Positions 40,901 through 50,271 of a stretch of 53,900 nucleotides of DNA are shown piece after piece. Position 1 is the first letter of the stretch, and every line of letters starts with the position of its first letter. Origin of the DNA: a virus. The notes under the pieces were generated by a model, which had not been told where the DNA came from, did no database searches, and saw only the letters and a list, made by a program, of their open reading frames with translations. The position numbers were made by a program, and so were the translations under genes. Where the stretch lies: positions 1 to 53,900 of the IMG/VR virus record IMGVR_UViG_3300031841_001674, one strand, 5' to 3'.

Positions 40901-43778
40901 AGTCGTTCCAGAACTTAGTATGCTTCGGTTGAATCTCGCCCTTTAACGTATCAAGAGTCTGCGTGATCCAACTTTCGTCATCAATAAAGTTCGGTCCAAC
41001 TTCTGCTGAAGCGAGGGCAAGTCCATAACTGAAATCGTCAACGAAGAAACCAGTCTTAGAGCGAATATTCCCTTCGCCATCCTGCTCGATAAGATTTTGC
41101 GCTTCTTGTTCGATAAACGAAAGGGCAACAGTTTCTTCCAATCGCCCGACTCGGTTTCTTAGACGATCGATGTCTCGCATAGTGTAGCGAGGATATCGGT
41201 TAGTGGAAACCATCAAATCCCTGACAGATTTAGTATTGCCGTTCAACAAAATATTGAAGAGGCGCATTGTACTTTCATCTGGTTGAGGAATTCCTGGTAC
41301 GAGTTCCTCATCTCCTCTCTTAGTATAGAGAACAGGTCTAAATGTGGTTTTGTCGTATGTTAAGTTGATCCCATCTATTCTCTTATTATAGTATTCTACA
41401 CCAAAACTAATTGTATCACCATCTCTAGGAATTTCATTGTAGTCTGCAGAGTTTATGGTATCTTCTAATGGGTTAAGTTTTGGACGCAGGTCGAAATACT
41501 GATGTAGAGGATATGGTTCGCCATCCAACTTGGAGACAAACGTAGGAATATCACCGTAGTCAAACTCAGGGAACTGACTTGTTGCAGATGCTGAGTCAGT
41601 AAACAAGTATGAGTTTGGTGAGAAGTATCCGTCATTTCTAGTCCAAGTAAAGTATCCAATCTTCGCAAGGACTGAGTCGGTAAGATCACTGACTCCTCTG
41701 TTTGGGGTCAATGAAACAGGACCGTAGAAGTTATCTCGTTGTCCACCGTCAAATACGACGTTGTTAGTGATCACTGATCCATCAGAGTCAGAATCATATG
41801 CGTGGAGCAATCTCACACCGTCATACAATCCAGACATCGCAGTTCCATCTGCTTTACTGGTAATCAGGAAACGATCACCAACAGAATCATTGTATCTTCG
41901 CAGTTTAAACCAACCTTCTGTGTACTTCTTCGTGTCTGGAGTAAGACCACCAGACTTCAATCCTTTTTGTACATAATAGTATACTTTGTAGTTGTGACCG
42001 TTTACAGGATTTGGGGGAGTAATAGTTGCTGTTCCTGACGATATAGTAATGTCACCCGCGCCGATGATAGGCGCACTATCTGTGTCAGTGTTGATGAAAA
42101 CCCATTGTCCATCATCAACGAAATCTTCATCTGATCCACAAGTGAGTGATAGAGTTCCTGATGAAACCGAAACATCATCAAACCTTTGAACTGTCATTTT
42201 TACATCACTGACACTCTTAACGCGGTGGTTTGAAATTTCAAATAGAGAATTATTAACTTCCGGTCCAATTATAAATGCTTGTTGATCTTCTAATTGAAAC
42301 TGTAATGTGTCAGTAGCAGATGCAGCACCAACTTCGCGCATAGTCTCAACATCGCGGAAGTTTTTTCCTGCCTGCATTTGAATATCCATCAAATGAACTC
42401 GATATTGAGTATCAATACCTTTTACATTATTGCCTGTTTTACCGTTGTCTACAGTTGTCCAGTCCATATTAACAACGGACTTAACTCGCGCATGACCGAT
42501 ACAGACACCACTTTCGTTTAGCAGTTGTTGTTTCTTCAGTAAGTTAAGGTTAGAAGGATTCCAGTCTCCTAAGAAACTATTAGTGCCTGAATCATTGCCC
42601 TTGACGCCGAGATAGTTCTTGAAGAAAACGCCTGTGCTTGTGCCTGAATCTGAAGTAGTTGAGACTGGTTTTTCAACATAAAGAACATTGTCGAGTTCTT
42701 GTTCTAAACGAAATCCGTCTACATAGGCAAGGGGATTCAATCCTTGATCATTGACTCCGGACAAGTGATATCGCATTCTCGTAGCATCACCGTTGGAGTC
42801 ATCCCATTCGTCAACTTCCAAAGCAAATTTGTTGACGATAAAGTCTCCGAGTGCTTCGTTTTGGCGAGTCGCCATTCTTCTTTCAATTTGATTAAAACTA
42901 TCCGTGCCCTGTTTAATCTGTACAATCTTAGATTCTCGAACCTTAGCAAATTCAATGAAGTCCAATCTATCAGATACTTGATTTTCAGTTATTAGTTGAA
43001 GTCGGATTCTATAGCGATCGGCACCTGGAGATGATAGGTTTGGTCGAGCACCTTGGTTGTCGTACAATCTTTCGTCATCAAGAACAGTAACAATGTCTTG
43101 TACAATTTCAAAACCAACGTTGGCGTTTGCTACTGCGCTGTGCTTAGAGATGGCAAGTTGCTGTTTCGGGGCGATAACGAAATGCCCACGAGTAAAGAAG
43201 TCAGCAGTCTGCATTGTGAAGATAACACCTCGTCCAGTTGAAGAGGGTTCACCAGCAGCAGTATCCTGCTTGTGTACTCGCAAGTCGCTCAACCCAGGAA
43301 TTTCCAAAGTTTCTTCTTCGACAAAAGCAAGTGGGGCGGTAAAAGTATCAGTGTTAGATGCACCTGCTGCGCCTTGAGAAACATATCTTCCATATAATAC
43401 AGGAAGATCGTCTCCGCTTGCAACTTCTACGTGGTTACATTGGAAAATAAGTCCAGATGTTTTGCCGCCCTGTGTACTTGTACCAGTAATTGTGGCGCCA
43501 ATATAATCTTCCGGATCGTCATACAGTTCGTCAACGATCACATATGATCGAATGTCAGTACCTGCACCAGAACTCTTCGGAGCTACCGCACCGCCATCTT
43601 GAAAAATGTTTGCAGCGAACTTCGTGATTTGATTCTGCAAGATTGTTTGTAACTGAGTAAGTTCCCTCGCCTGCAAAGGACGACCGCTGTTGAACAGGAT
43701 GCGATAATATCCATCGCTATCAAGGAAATCGTCTTTGTAAACGTTCTTAAACGTGTTATCAGTATACGGATTAGGCAT
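37950..43778 (-). CDS. DUF4815-type giant tail/baseplate protein, 1,942 aa
   Basis: The largest gene of the window. The N-terminus (P-N-P-Y-T-D-N-T-F-K-N, then D-G-Y-Y-R-I-L-F-N-S-G-R-P-L-Q-A-R-E-L-T) is the DUF4815 signature of phage tail proteins, followed by a Q-T-I-L-Q-N-Q helix. The middle is beta-rich with an Arg/Glu/Thr coiled region near residue 1,100 (R-V-E-R-E-I-E-R-T-T-T). No peptidase or lyase motif is evident. It lies next to gp8, where T4 has gp9, gp10 and gp11, and none of those three is recognised elsewhere. It may do their job as a fibre-holding baseplate part (inference from position). AAGGAAAA lies before the ATG. Confidence 0.82.
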   Translation of the reverse strand: MPNPYTDNTFKNVYKDDFLDSDGYYRILFNSGRPLQARELTQLQTILQNQITKFAANIFQDGGAVAPKSSGAGTDIRSYVIVDELYDDPEDYIGATITGTSTQGGKTSGLIFQCNHVEVASGDDLPVLYGRYVSQGAAGASNTDTFTAPLAFVEEETLEIPGLSDLRVHKQDTAAGEPSSTGRGVIFTMQTADFFTRGHFVIAPKQQLAISKHSAVANANVGFEIVQDIVTVLDDERLYDNQGARPNLSSPGADRYRIRLQLITENQVSDRLDFIEFAKVRESKIVQIKQGTDSFNQIERRMATRQNEALGDFIVNKFALEVDEWDDSNGDATRMRYHLSGVNDQGLNPLAYVDGFRLEQELDNVLYVEKPVSTTSDSGTSTGVFFKNYLGVKGNDSGTNSFLGDWNPSNLNLLKKQQLLNESGVCIGHARVKSVVNMDWTTVDNGKTGNNVKGIDTQYRVHLMDIQMQAGKNFRDVETMREVGAASATDTLQFQLEDQQAFIIGPEVNNSLFEISNHRVKSVSDVKMTVQRFDDVSVSSGTLSLTCGSDEDFVDDGQWVFINTDTDSAPIIGAGDITISSGTATITPPNPVNGHNYKVYYYVQKGLKSGGLTPDTKKYTEGWFKLRRYNDSVGDRFLITSKADGTAMSGLYDGVRLLHAYDSDSDGSVITNNVVFDGGQRDNFYGPVSLTPNRGVSDLTDSVLAKIGYFTWTRNDGYFSPNSYLFTDSASATSQFPEFDYGDIPTFVSKLDGEPYPLHQYFDLRPKLNPLEDTINSADYNEIPRDGDTISFGVEYYNKRIDGINLTYDKTTFRPVLYTKRGDEELVPGIPQPDESTMRLFNILLNGNTKSVRDLMVSTNRYPRYTMRDIDRLRNRVGRLEETVALSFIEQEAQNLIEQDGEGNIRSKTGFFVDDFSYGLALASAEVGPNFIDDESWITQTLDTLKGEIQPKHTKFWNDFIYDSGDSVSGARGTTTIPSLSNIVRKGDMLMLDYQEVLDSALSQEVISWMTPYSYEERGYYNVNPFNVFAGEGNLKLRPSADFWVDNHRLPDRNITNETIYIKLNDLSAYVPRTWTATFVSTRTTTRDLGGRRINEAGRVEREIERTTTTRRVTQRITERVRTRVVSDQIETFDEDKIIDVSTVPFIRARRVLGKAEGLRPDTRFWLYFDGVRMDQWVLSRDEGSYTTLLDAGAQNKQYAPVATWMKKHPNSLNVSNENVLISDQFGNLYFDLFIPNTAVIPVPESEVFPYEEELETWLKKVKEGVARFGAGDPAVYDYAGWKFRVGSREVKLLDVSSGVSSDALSRAKTRYRAAGRAITRRRDIVSTRVVRTEDYIDRVAETLESETISTESEVVWVPYDPLAQTFSLVASSMTSGAFITKIDVFMRRAPAASEPQVQLQLQIRDVTNGTPNRAPISEQHCVYKTAKEVRDVVAAIPNVTDPDETTLDNILANPVTFEFEEPIYIQAGKEYALVLLSDCDGYEAFVATTYDLVIGRTDKRVSKQPATGSLFLSQNGSTWTPKQNQDLAFRIYTAKFKKQGFVNFYNQPDFRVNHNYATSLSVDSDDLTRFRVEHKYHNLLDGDKVIIRGLGSGTDYNGVTGGSIMDSANVVVDPDVNGYYVAINDGSTFTSTGKFGADSVSSLSACNIDRFTWNVSDVEFTGTSIQYQASFVSGFSHGKVGLSTPTQDTRFDIDDTSTPGTNGNGMFTLTPFETIYFDTPRYLANSDQTLSPTALNGEPSIVVTTKLQTSQVSNFGGPRAQSVKASGYVSDLTPMIDIQGVGANMLNYIVDNQAWDSDGADTVRNAPQDFLPETHPLSGTTPSKHITKPIILPEAGNGLRIIAKLHVPPEADFDLYYRTTTGDDQDIYTVDWERVVPDNDPPKNLYVQGPGEITYSEYRYLLGGIDGNLPDFRQFQIKIVLRTRNSCQVPIIRDIKAIALI

Positions 43779-43790
43779 TTTTTATTTTCC

Positions 43791-45365
43791 TTACAGGTCA
43801 ATCACGATCTTGACGTCTTCAGTTTGTTCGTCATCTCGAGTAATTTTAACTCTGTTATCTATGTAGATAACTTCTCCCGAGAACCTGTCTGCTTCTGCTG
43901 GTCGTAAGTGTGGTTCACGAATATTATTAGCACTATCATTTGGAACAATTGTTCCAGTGCCCAAAGGAGATGTTCCTTCGTAAAATTCTATGTTATTTGT
44001 TCCATCAAATCTCTTAAATCCAGTTGCTCTTGTTTGATGGACATACGCAACTGCTGTTGTTGAATCATATGTAGCATCGAAGTAGTCTAGAATTGCTTCA
44101 GCATTCGAATTAGTCTGCCTTACTATTTGGTCACCAGTTAAGTTAGCAGCAAAACCACTTGTTCCTTGTACGAACAATCTCTTGTAAACTTGGGCGGTCA
44201 GACTACTCACAACTGAATCGCCTGTGAAATCAATCAAATCTGCTGAATCTTTTAGCGGATTCTTGATCAATCCAACCTGACGGAAGTCGTTTCGCACATT
44301 AAAGTCGTTGTTTTCTACACCAGTCAGAGTTGCGTTAAACATAATTGCTGACGAGTTCAAGTTTACAACTGGGTTGCCTCCCATGCCAGAGTCACCGTCG
44401 ATAATCGCGCGAAGCACACATCCAGAACCAGTACCAACACTGTCTGGATCCAACTCTACAGATGCGTTTTTATAATTTTTACCGAACGAAAACGTCGACG
44501 CAGTAGCAGAGTCTTTCATAATTACCTGATAGACGACACCAGAGGCATTAGTCCTGGCAAACCCTCGCGCGGAGTCTCCTGGATTAGTTCTAAATCCAAG
44601 ACCTCGGTTGCGAATATTTTCTCCAAATATTTGCAGACTAATAGTGGTGTTTGCAGAATATCCACTACCACCATTTTCGACAGCAACACCGATGATTTGT
44701 CCATCAACCGCTGCTTTTTGAATCGCTAACTGATTCGCTCTTGTGGTTGTTAGTTCGTCAGTGGCAGGACCGCCGTCAGCGGAGTCAATGATTTTTTCTA
44801 CTGGGATATATGATGAAGTTAAAAACTTTCTCGCTTCAGCAGCACCAACCGTAAACAAAAACTGCCAAACATATCCGTCATTAGGGTCAGAAAAAGGTAC
44901 TCCTGTAGTTGTAGCAGGTTTTACGGTAGAAGTATTTGGGTTTCCATCCGCGTCCATACCTTGTTGTAGGCAAACAAACACACTATTATCATCAGTGATC
45001 ACGTAGTATGACTGTTGAATATCACCATCTGCTCTAATGGTAGTGTTAGAACTGTAATAATTGTCCCACTGATTGTATACTGTACCAGCAATCCAGTTAT
45101 GTCTTGGTACAACGTATGAAACGTCAGGAACAAGTTTCAAAGACTGTAGGGATTCTTGAAACTTTAAGGCATCATCGCGTGAAGGATTTGGAACAGGAGG
45201 ATTGAGTTCGCCAGTTGTGGCAGTCGAATCCCACTCTTCTGCTCGACCAATCCCAAGATAAAAACGATCCGAGTCAGTTCCTGCTGTTTTACCAATGTTT
45301 AAGTAAGAGTCATAAATCTTTTCAAGAATTTCTCTTTTAAAACTATCTGATACTGTTGCTACCAT
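43791..45365 (-). CDS. 8: gp8 baseplate wedge protein
   Basis: A 524-residue gp8 (T4: 334; marine relatives are often longer). Shared features in order: N-terminal F-K-R-E-I-L-E-K-I-Y, F-Y-L-G-I-G-R-A-E-E-W, P-P-V-P-N-P, V-V-P-R-H-N-W, D-G-Y-V-W-Q-F-L-F, I-K-N-P-L, and the ending S-G-E-V-I-Y-I-D-N-R with D-E-Q-T-E-D-V-K-I. An inserted part of about 180 residues lies in the middle. In T4 it is a dimeric wedge component. It lies between a fibre gene and the DUF4815 gene; AGGGAAA precedes the ATG. Confidence 0.9.
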   Translation of the reverse strand: MVATVSDSFKREILEKIYDSYLNIGKTAGTDSDRFYLGIGRAEEWDSTATTGELNPPVPNPSRDDALKFQESLQSLKLVPDVSYVVPRHNWIAGTVYNQWDNYYSSNTTIRADGDIQQSYYVITDDNSVFVCLQQGMDADGNPNTSTVKPATTTGVPFSDPNDGYVWQFLFTVGAAEARKFLTSSYIPVEKIIDSADGGPATDELTTTRANQLAIQKAAVDGQIIGVAVENGGSGYSANTTISLQIFGENIRNRGLGFRTNPGDSARGFARTNASGVVYQVIMKDSATASTFSFGKNYKNASVELDPDSVGTGSGCVLRAIIDGDSGMGGNPVVNLNSSAIMFNATLTGVENNDFNVRNDFRQVGLIKNPLKDSADLIDFTGDSVVSSLTAQVYKRLFVQGTSGFAANLTGDQIVRQTNSNAEAILDYFDATYDSTTAVAYVHQTRATGFKRFDGTNNIEFYEGTSPLGTGTIVPNDSANNIREPHLRPAEADRFSGEVIYIDNRVKITRDDEQTEDVKIVIDL

Positions 45366-45379
45366 TTTTCCCTACTCTC

Positions 45380-46225
45380 TTATGGTACAATTGTTAAACT
45401 ATCGGAAGAATCAAGACCCATAGGCATCCATTCGGATGGCGTAGCGTGCCAAATCAATTCTATTCCGCGCTTTCCTTTCAAGACCATTGAAGTTCCTGGT
45501 CCGAAATTTGATGGCGTGATAGTTGCGTTCCCGCTGTTAATGTTTACAAACTTTTTAATTTGCCCTGTTACTGTTCCATCTGGGCAAGTAATCGTCGTTG
45601 TTCCAGTGCTGTTGATGAACGTGATAGGAACCCATGGATCAGCAGCGCCAGAAGCAGTTAATTCTTCTGTGTTTTGAATGATCGGAGCATCTACGTACAA
45701 ACCTCCTTCATTTAAAGGAGTGATTCGAATATCAACGTCAGTTGTTCCACTTGCAGCATCGCTATCAACGCACAACTTTATGGAATTGACAGAATCGCCG
45801 TTATCCAATCTTAGAAAATGTGTTGAAGAAGTGACGCCATTTAACTCTAGAATCTGATTACCATTGGAGTCATGAATCATGCCAACCTTTGGTGTAGTCA
45901 AAGTCTTATTAGTCAGAGTGTCTATAGTATTTTTAAGAACTACAGTACCAGTCGTATTTGGCAAAGTAATTGTTTTATTACTACCAGTCGCGACATCACC
46001 AACTAACGTAGTTGTATATGATCCTACATCTGAATCGCCAAAAATAATATTACCATCGGAATCTAGGTGAAAGTTTCCCGTCGCTGCATCTGAATCGCCA
46101 AGGAGTTCGAAGATTGTTTCAAAATTCCCGTTGATTTTATCAGCAGCAGCGCGCAGAGTATCACCAGTGCCATCATTAGCAGTGGTTCCGTTCAGCAATA
46201 TTAGTCGGTTTGTACTGTGTGCCAT
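45380..46225 (-). CDS. Tail-fibre-like protein with phage fibre-anchor N-terminus
   Basis: A 281-residue, Thr/Asn/Asp/Gly-rich protein. It opens N-R-L-I-L-L-N-G-T-T-A-N-D-G-T-G-D-T-L-R-A-A, then K-I-N-G-N-F-E-T-I-F: the attachment domain that many marine myovirus fibres share. Next come Asp/Ser-Gly repeats (S-D-G-N-I-I-F-G-D-S-D), N-T-T-G-T-V-V-L and a beta-rich C-terminus with W-H-A-T-P-S-E-W. No catalytic motif. It is separate from gp8 by 14 bases and has a canonical late box upstream. Confidence 0.75.
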   Translation of the reverse strand: MAHSTNRLILLNGTTANDGTGDTLRAAADKINGNFETIFELLGDSDAATGNFHLDSDGNIIFGDSDVGSYTTTLVGDVATGSNKTITLPNTTGTVVLKNTIDTLTNKTLTTPKVGMIHDSNGNQILELNGVTSSTHFLRLDNGDSVNSIKLCVDSDAASGTTDVDIRITPLNEGGLYVDAPIIQNTEELTASGAADPWVPITFINSTGTTTITCPDGTVTGQIKKFVNINSGNATITPSNFGPGTSMVLKGKRGIELIWHATPSEWMPMGLDSSDSLTIVP

Positions 46226-46251
46226 TTTTGCGTTCCGTAAATTCTACTGTT

Positions 46252-46259
46252 TATTTATA
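46252..46259 (-). promoter_or_regulatory. Late promoter box TATAAATA before a fibre gene
   Basis: Exact late consensus on the minus strand, 27 bases before the 281-residue fibre ATG and 7 bases past the stop of the gp7-slot gene. Confidence 0.75.
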
Positions 46260-46265
46260 CCAGTT

Positions 46266-47810
46266 TTATGAAGTTCCACTAGGATTATGAATAGTTCCAT
46301 CACTATCTATAGGCAATAATGGATTTTCTGTATATTGGATAAGATTATCGTCATTCGCCCCAAATACACTTGTGTTTCCTAGACCATCACTGTCGCCATT
46401 CAAGAAAGCATTTTTCAACCGTCCAGAAGAAGAACCTGCCATTGCTGCCAGTCTATCTCTAATTAACTCGGTATCTGGTGCTGTCGAACTATCGCGAAGA
46501 TCGTTAGGGAACTTTATAGTCGTGAAGTTGCCTGATCCATCACTATCGTATCCATACCACTTATCTTCATCAAGCAGGTTAATTGTGTTTGAAAGGTCAG
46601 CATATGTGCCATCAATCGTTCTTCCTTCAATGAGATCTGCCTCATAGATTGATTTATACTGAGTGTGCCAACCACCAACGTTGCGAGGATGCGTCATATC
46701 ATTAACGCGAGTCCTAATCTTTTCACCATATGGTCCTGGTCCAATCTCTGTGATTGAAGTAGAGAACAATCCTGTTCCGTTGCGCTTCAATACTTGCGCA
46801 GTAGAGAACACCTCTACAGGAGGTGGTGGTTCGATAAACGATGGTTGTGGACCCAAATTAAAGTCAAAAATCGAGTTTATCTGCACCTCACCAGCAAGGT
46901 ACATACCTGCTGGATGCACGAACGTTTTGTATGCCTGCCTCCAAACTGGTACACCAATAGGAGTAGATATTAAAATTCCATACAATTGATAGAACTTATT
47001 ATCAGTGATTCTTTTCAGCGTTACTTCTGAACCGATAGTTGAGTATGATCTGGTTTCTGAAACCATCTTCAGATTACTTCCGACAGGAACATACCCTGTA
47101 TCATTTAAGAACTTTAATTGTGAGTCACTATCATATAGTGATTCGCCGTTACTATCAGTTCCGATAGGAGTCAGTGGCGTTAAATATTGCCCTTCACTGT
47201 CAACTGGGGTCAATCTGATATTAAAAGCAGAAAACTCTCTCGTGTAATCTATGCCCTGCCTCAGTGGAACATATTCGCCTTGACTGTCTTGAACATATAG
47301 GTTTATTTCTGAACCCATAAAGGTATAGGGGAAGTTATGTCCACCGTTTTCGCCTTGACCTTCAAAAATCATTTCTTCTTCGTTAGGGTCTCCAACGTAG
47401 AAAACTTCATCTTTTCCGTAACGAACTTCAATATCGAGACCGTAAAATACACGGAAGAACTGTTTGATAGAAAACTCAGTTCCCTTTGATCGGTATAATA
47501 AGTTTGAATATTGTAACGAAGTTCTTTTATCTTGGAACGATTCGTAGTATGGTTTACCCATCAAGAGTTCGTTGGCAATAAAGTCGAGCAACTCAACCTT
47601 CGCGCCAGTTACGTCTCTGTTCAACAACAAATCATTTAGTGCTTCAGTCGCTGCACCTTCTTCCTCTAATGTTTTATAATATTCTTGTAGGAAGTTTACA
47701 AGTTTTGGGTACTTGGTGTCAAAATGTCCGGGCAAGGTCTCATAAACCTGATACTTATCAAGGTCAAGTTTATGGCGATAAACGTCTGTTAGAGTTTTAT
47801 CTAATGGCAT
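46266..47810 (-). CDS. Predicted baseplate protein in the gp7 slot, 514 aa
   Basis: The first third is helical with a pattern shared by marine myovirus structural proteins: K-Y-P-K-L-V-N-F-L-Q-E-Y-Y, L-L-L-N-R-D-V, F-I-A-N-E-L-L-M-G-K-P, Y-R-S-K-G-T-E-F-S-I-K-Q-F-F-R-V-F-Y-G. The rest is beta-rich with Asp/Ser/Gly turns. T4 has gp7 here, between gp6 and gp8, but that protein is 1,032 residues and I see no clear match, so only the position argues for a wedge role. It follows gp6 by five bases, and no other gp7 candidate occurs in the window. Confidence 0.72.
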   Translation of the reverse strand: MPLDKTLTDVYRHKLDLDKYQVYETLPGHFDTKYPKLVNFLQEYYKTLEEEGAATEALNDLLLNRDVTGAKVELLDFIANELLMGKPYYESFQDKRTSLQYSNLLYRSKGTEFSIKQFFRVFYGLDIEVRYGKDEVFYVGDPNEEEMIFEGQGENGGHNFPYTFMGSEINLYVQDSQGEYVPLRQGIDYTREFSAFNIRLTPVDSEGQYLTPLTPIGTDSNGESLYDSDSQLKFLNDTGYVPVGSNLKMVSETRSYSTIGSEVTLKRITDNKFYQLYGILISTPIGVPVWRQAYKTFVHPAGMYLAGEVQINSIFDFNLGPQPSFIEPPPPVEVFSTAQVLKRNGTGLFSTSITEIGPGPYGEKIRTRVNDMTHPRNVGGWHTQYKSIYEADLIEGRTIDGTYADLSNTINLLDEDKWYGYDSDGSGNFTTIKFPNDLRDSSTAPDTELIRDRLAAMAGSSSGRLKNAFLNGDSDGLGNTSVFGANDDNLIQYTENPLLPIDSDGTIHNPSGTS

Positions 47811-47815
47811 TTTAT

Positions 47816-49738
47816 TTACTCAGTGTCGACCAATATTGCCTTCGCGAAAGATTCTTCAGCGTCATACTTAACTACGTTATTCAACTTTGCCACCACAACT
47901 GATTCATTTGCCGGAACCGCAAAAATTTTGATAAAGTTTCTGGCGTTCGGAATACTTTGAACAGTAAGTCCGTCGATTTTCACGATTCCCTCGGCGGCAT
48001 TGTAAGAACCAATATTACTTACCAATATCCTCCCTGAGATACTTACCAACTCAAGATCGCTAGAAGGTTTGCTATCAAACACAACTGGATTTATTCCTGG
48101 TGGAGAAATTCTAACTCTCTTATCCAACTTGTTGCGAATAAAGCATGTCTGGTTTCGGTATATGAACAAAGAACTGGTGATTGTCGGTTCAATAACGAGT
48201 GTTGGATCCCTCAATGCTACAGGGAAATACAATTCATGATTTTGCTGTAAGTTGTAAACTGGGGTAATTCTTCTGTTTATCCTAATATTGGATCTAGAAG
48301 AAAGAACTGACGGGTTAGTAGCATCAATTTTAGTCAACATATTAGATCTACGGAAAACTTGATCAAACTTACCTGTGTTGTCATTAAAGTAGTTATCAAT
48401 GGCAGTTTGAACATCAGCGCGAATCGTAGACTCAGTATTACCTGTTAAAGAAGGGTTCCACTGGAAAAAAGTTTGCGCAGAAATAAAAGTTTCCACTGGA
48501 TCGGTGAAGTTTAATCGGAAAGAAGCGATCGAAAACTCATCTGCTAGGTCAAGTATGCCTCTCCTAACAAGGTCAATGGTGGCATTGGTCAAGTTCTCTT
48601 TGAATACAATGGAAGTGAACACCGCACCATAGTCTGGTTTGTCGTCGTCTTCGCCGCCCCAAGATTTGATGTCGTCAATATAGTTTGCGTATCTCTTCAA
48701 AATAATTGCAGAATAGTCTGTTGCTGTTACCATTCGGTTTTGAGCAGCATACTGGTATGGCGCTCTTATTCTGATAGATTCGATATCTTCTTTATCGTCA
48801 CCGCCAGCAGATCTGGTCTGTACTGAAATACTAACATCTTCATCAGGAACAGCAATTGCGTCTCCTGTTTGCCTCTCAACGAATTCTAGAGAACTACTCA
48901 ATCGCAGAGTTGGAATATTGTTAGCAATTGCCCCATTAGTTCGCAGATAGTTAATGTTAATAACATTACCTGCTTGCGGTGCTTGTCCTAAAGAATTTCC
49001 GTTACCGAAAGTCAATTCATAAAATCCGTTCGGGGATTCTCTCAATACGTACAAGCGAGAAAGTTCAGTAATGGTTGTTGCGTTTAACAGATTAGTATGC
49101 TCCACCGAACTACCATCAGTCGCTGCTGCTTCTTGATTGGTGTAAACTTTTACGATTGCAGTGTTGATATCAATGTTTTCATCAGGGATAACATAAACTG
49201 TGTCCACAACATCACCAACAACAAACTGTAAGTTTACTTCTTCGCCTTCAAACACTCTAATCGGTTGTGATGCGTCAGCAGTTGGGGCAAACCTGTAGAC
49301 TTCACCGCCTCTAGAAACAGCACTAATAGATTCTCTGTTAGAAAATGTATAGTCGATTCCGTCTTTTACACCTCGAAGTACCAGTTGTCCTGGTTGCAAA
49401 GTTTGATTGTTTGCTACGTTTAATAGATCGACTGTATTAACTTCTACCTCAACCGTAGACTCTGGAGATTTTTTAGAATTCGGAACATAACCCAAAGACT
49501 CAGCAAGGGATACAACAGATGGACGCAGTTGAGCAGTAACGAGATAAGATTCGTTTAGAGAAAAGTTTGCGATAAGACCATTTAGATGCGTATTATATGC
49601 CAAAACATCTAGGATGTTTGATAATCCAGATGCCTCGAAATCGTAATCTTCAAACTCCTGAGTGTCTTTCAAAGACTGCTTAAGAGTATCTTTGATCTGT
49701 TGAAAATCTAACTTTGAAGAATTAATTGTTGTTGCCAT
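47816..49738 (-). CDS. 6: gp6 baseplate wedge protein
   Basis: A 640-residue wedge protein, near T4 gp6 (660). The N-terminal part is diagnostic: F-E-D-Y-D-F-E-A-S-G-L-S-N-I-L-D-V-L-A-Y-N, N-F-S-L-N-E-S-Y-L, Q-L-R-P-S-V-V-S-L-A and G-Y-V-P. Later come I-R-I-R-A-P-Y-Q-Y-A-A-Q-N-R-M-V and D-Y-S-A-I-I, the J-protein-type baseplate core. In T4, gp6 dimers link the wedges into the baseplate ring. Its start overlaps the gp25 stop codon (TAATG). Confidence 0.96.
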   Translation of the reverse strand: MATTINSSKLDFQQIKDTLKQSLKDTQEFEDYDFEASGLSNILDVLAYNTHLNGLIANFSLNESYLVTAQLRPSVVSLAESLGYVPNSKKSPESTVEVEVNTVDLLNVANNQTLQPGQLVLRGVKDGIDYTFSNRESISAVSRGGEVYRFAPTADASQPIRVFEGEEVNLQFVVGDVVDTVYVIPDENIDINTAIVKVYTNQEAAATDGSSVEHTNLLNATTITELSRLYVLRESPNGFYELTFGNGNSLGQAPQAGNVININYLRTNGAIANNIPTLRLSSSLEFVERQTGDAIAVPDEDVSISVQTRSAGGDDKEDIESIRIRAPYQYAAQNRMVTATDYSAIILKRYANYIDDIKSWGGEDDDKPDYGAVFTSIVFKENLTNATIDLVRRGILDLADEFSIASFRLNFTDPVETFISAQTFFQWNPSLTGNTESTIRADVQTAIDNYFNDNTGKFDQVFRRSNMLTKIDATNPSVLSSRSNIRINRRITPVYNLQQNHELYFPVALRDPTLVIEPTITSSLFIYRNQTCFIRNKLDKRVRISPPGINPVVFDSKPSSDLELVSISGRILVSNIGSYNAAEGIVKIDGLTVQSIPNARNFIKIFAVPANESVVVAKLNNVVKYDAEESFAKAILVDTE

Positions 49739-50244
49739 TATCGTAACCTGTTCAAGTTTACTCTTGCTGAAAATTGCCCTTGGGAATTGTCTATTTCAAA
49801 TTCTACAATAATAGCAACTGTGTTTCTAAGACTATCCCTATCGAATATGCTTGCTGCGCCTGAATTAACGAGTCTGTTTCCGTCATAAAATTTAACGTCA
49901 GTGACAGTTACTCTCGGTTCATCTCTATTAAGTGCTCTGATAATTTGCCTTCTAACCAACTCTTCAGAGTATGTTTCAACCATGTCGAACAACATTGATC
50001 TGAGGTTCGCACCGTAATTTGGGTTGAAAGGTTTTTCTAGTCTGTCAGTCAGTAAGACGTTTTCCACTGCTTGAATTACAGCAGCAGTGTCAACTTTTTT
50101 ATAGACGTCGCCTTGCTTCTTGCCATCTTCATTAATAGATCCTGGCTTAGCAGAAAAAGACAAATCTATGTCTTTGTAGTCTATTTTTTTCCCAGTGACT
50201 AACGTAGTATCAGTCTTTCCTGGGGTGACTCGTTTCAGTGCCAT
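49738..50244 (-). CDS. 25: gp25 baseplate wedge protein
   Basis: A 168-residue gp25 (T4: 132). The N-terminal Y-K-D-I-D-L-S-F segment is followed by A-V-I-Q-A-V-E-N-V-L-L-T, the P-F-N-P-N-Y-G-A-N-L loop and D-E-P-R-V-T-V-T, the E-P-R motif of gp25-like proteins in phage tails and type VI secretion. It nucleates sheath assembly and binds gp6. In T4 it is near uvsY; here it is between the spike gene and gp6, as in other marine T4-like phages. A late box stands 27 bases before the ATG. Confidence 0.95.
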   Translation of the reverse strand: MALKRVTPGKTDTTLVTGKKIDYKDIDLSFSAKPGSINEDGKKQGDVYKKVDTAAVIQAVENVLLTDRLEKPFNPNYGANLRSMLFDMVETYSEELVRRQIIRALNRDEPRVTVTDVKFYDGNRLVNSGAASIFDRDSLRNTVAIIVEFEIDNSQGQFSARVNLNRLR

Positions 50245-50271
50245 TCTTATTATCCGATGGTTTGATACATC

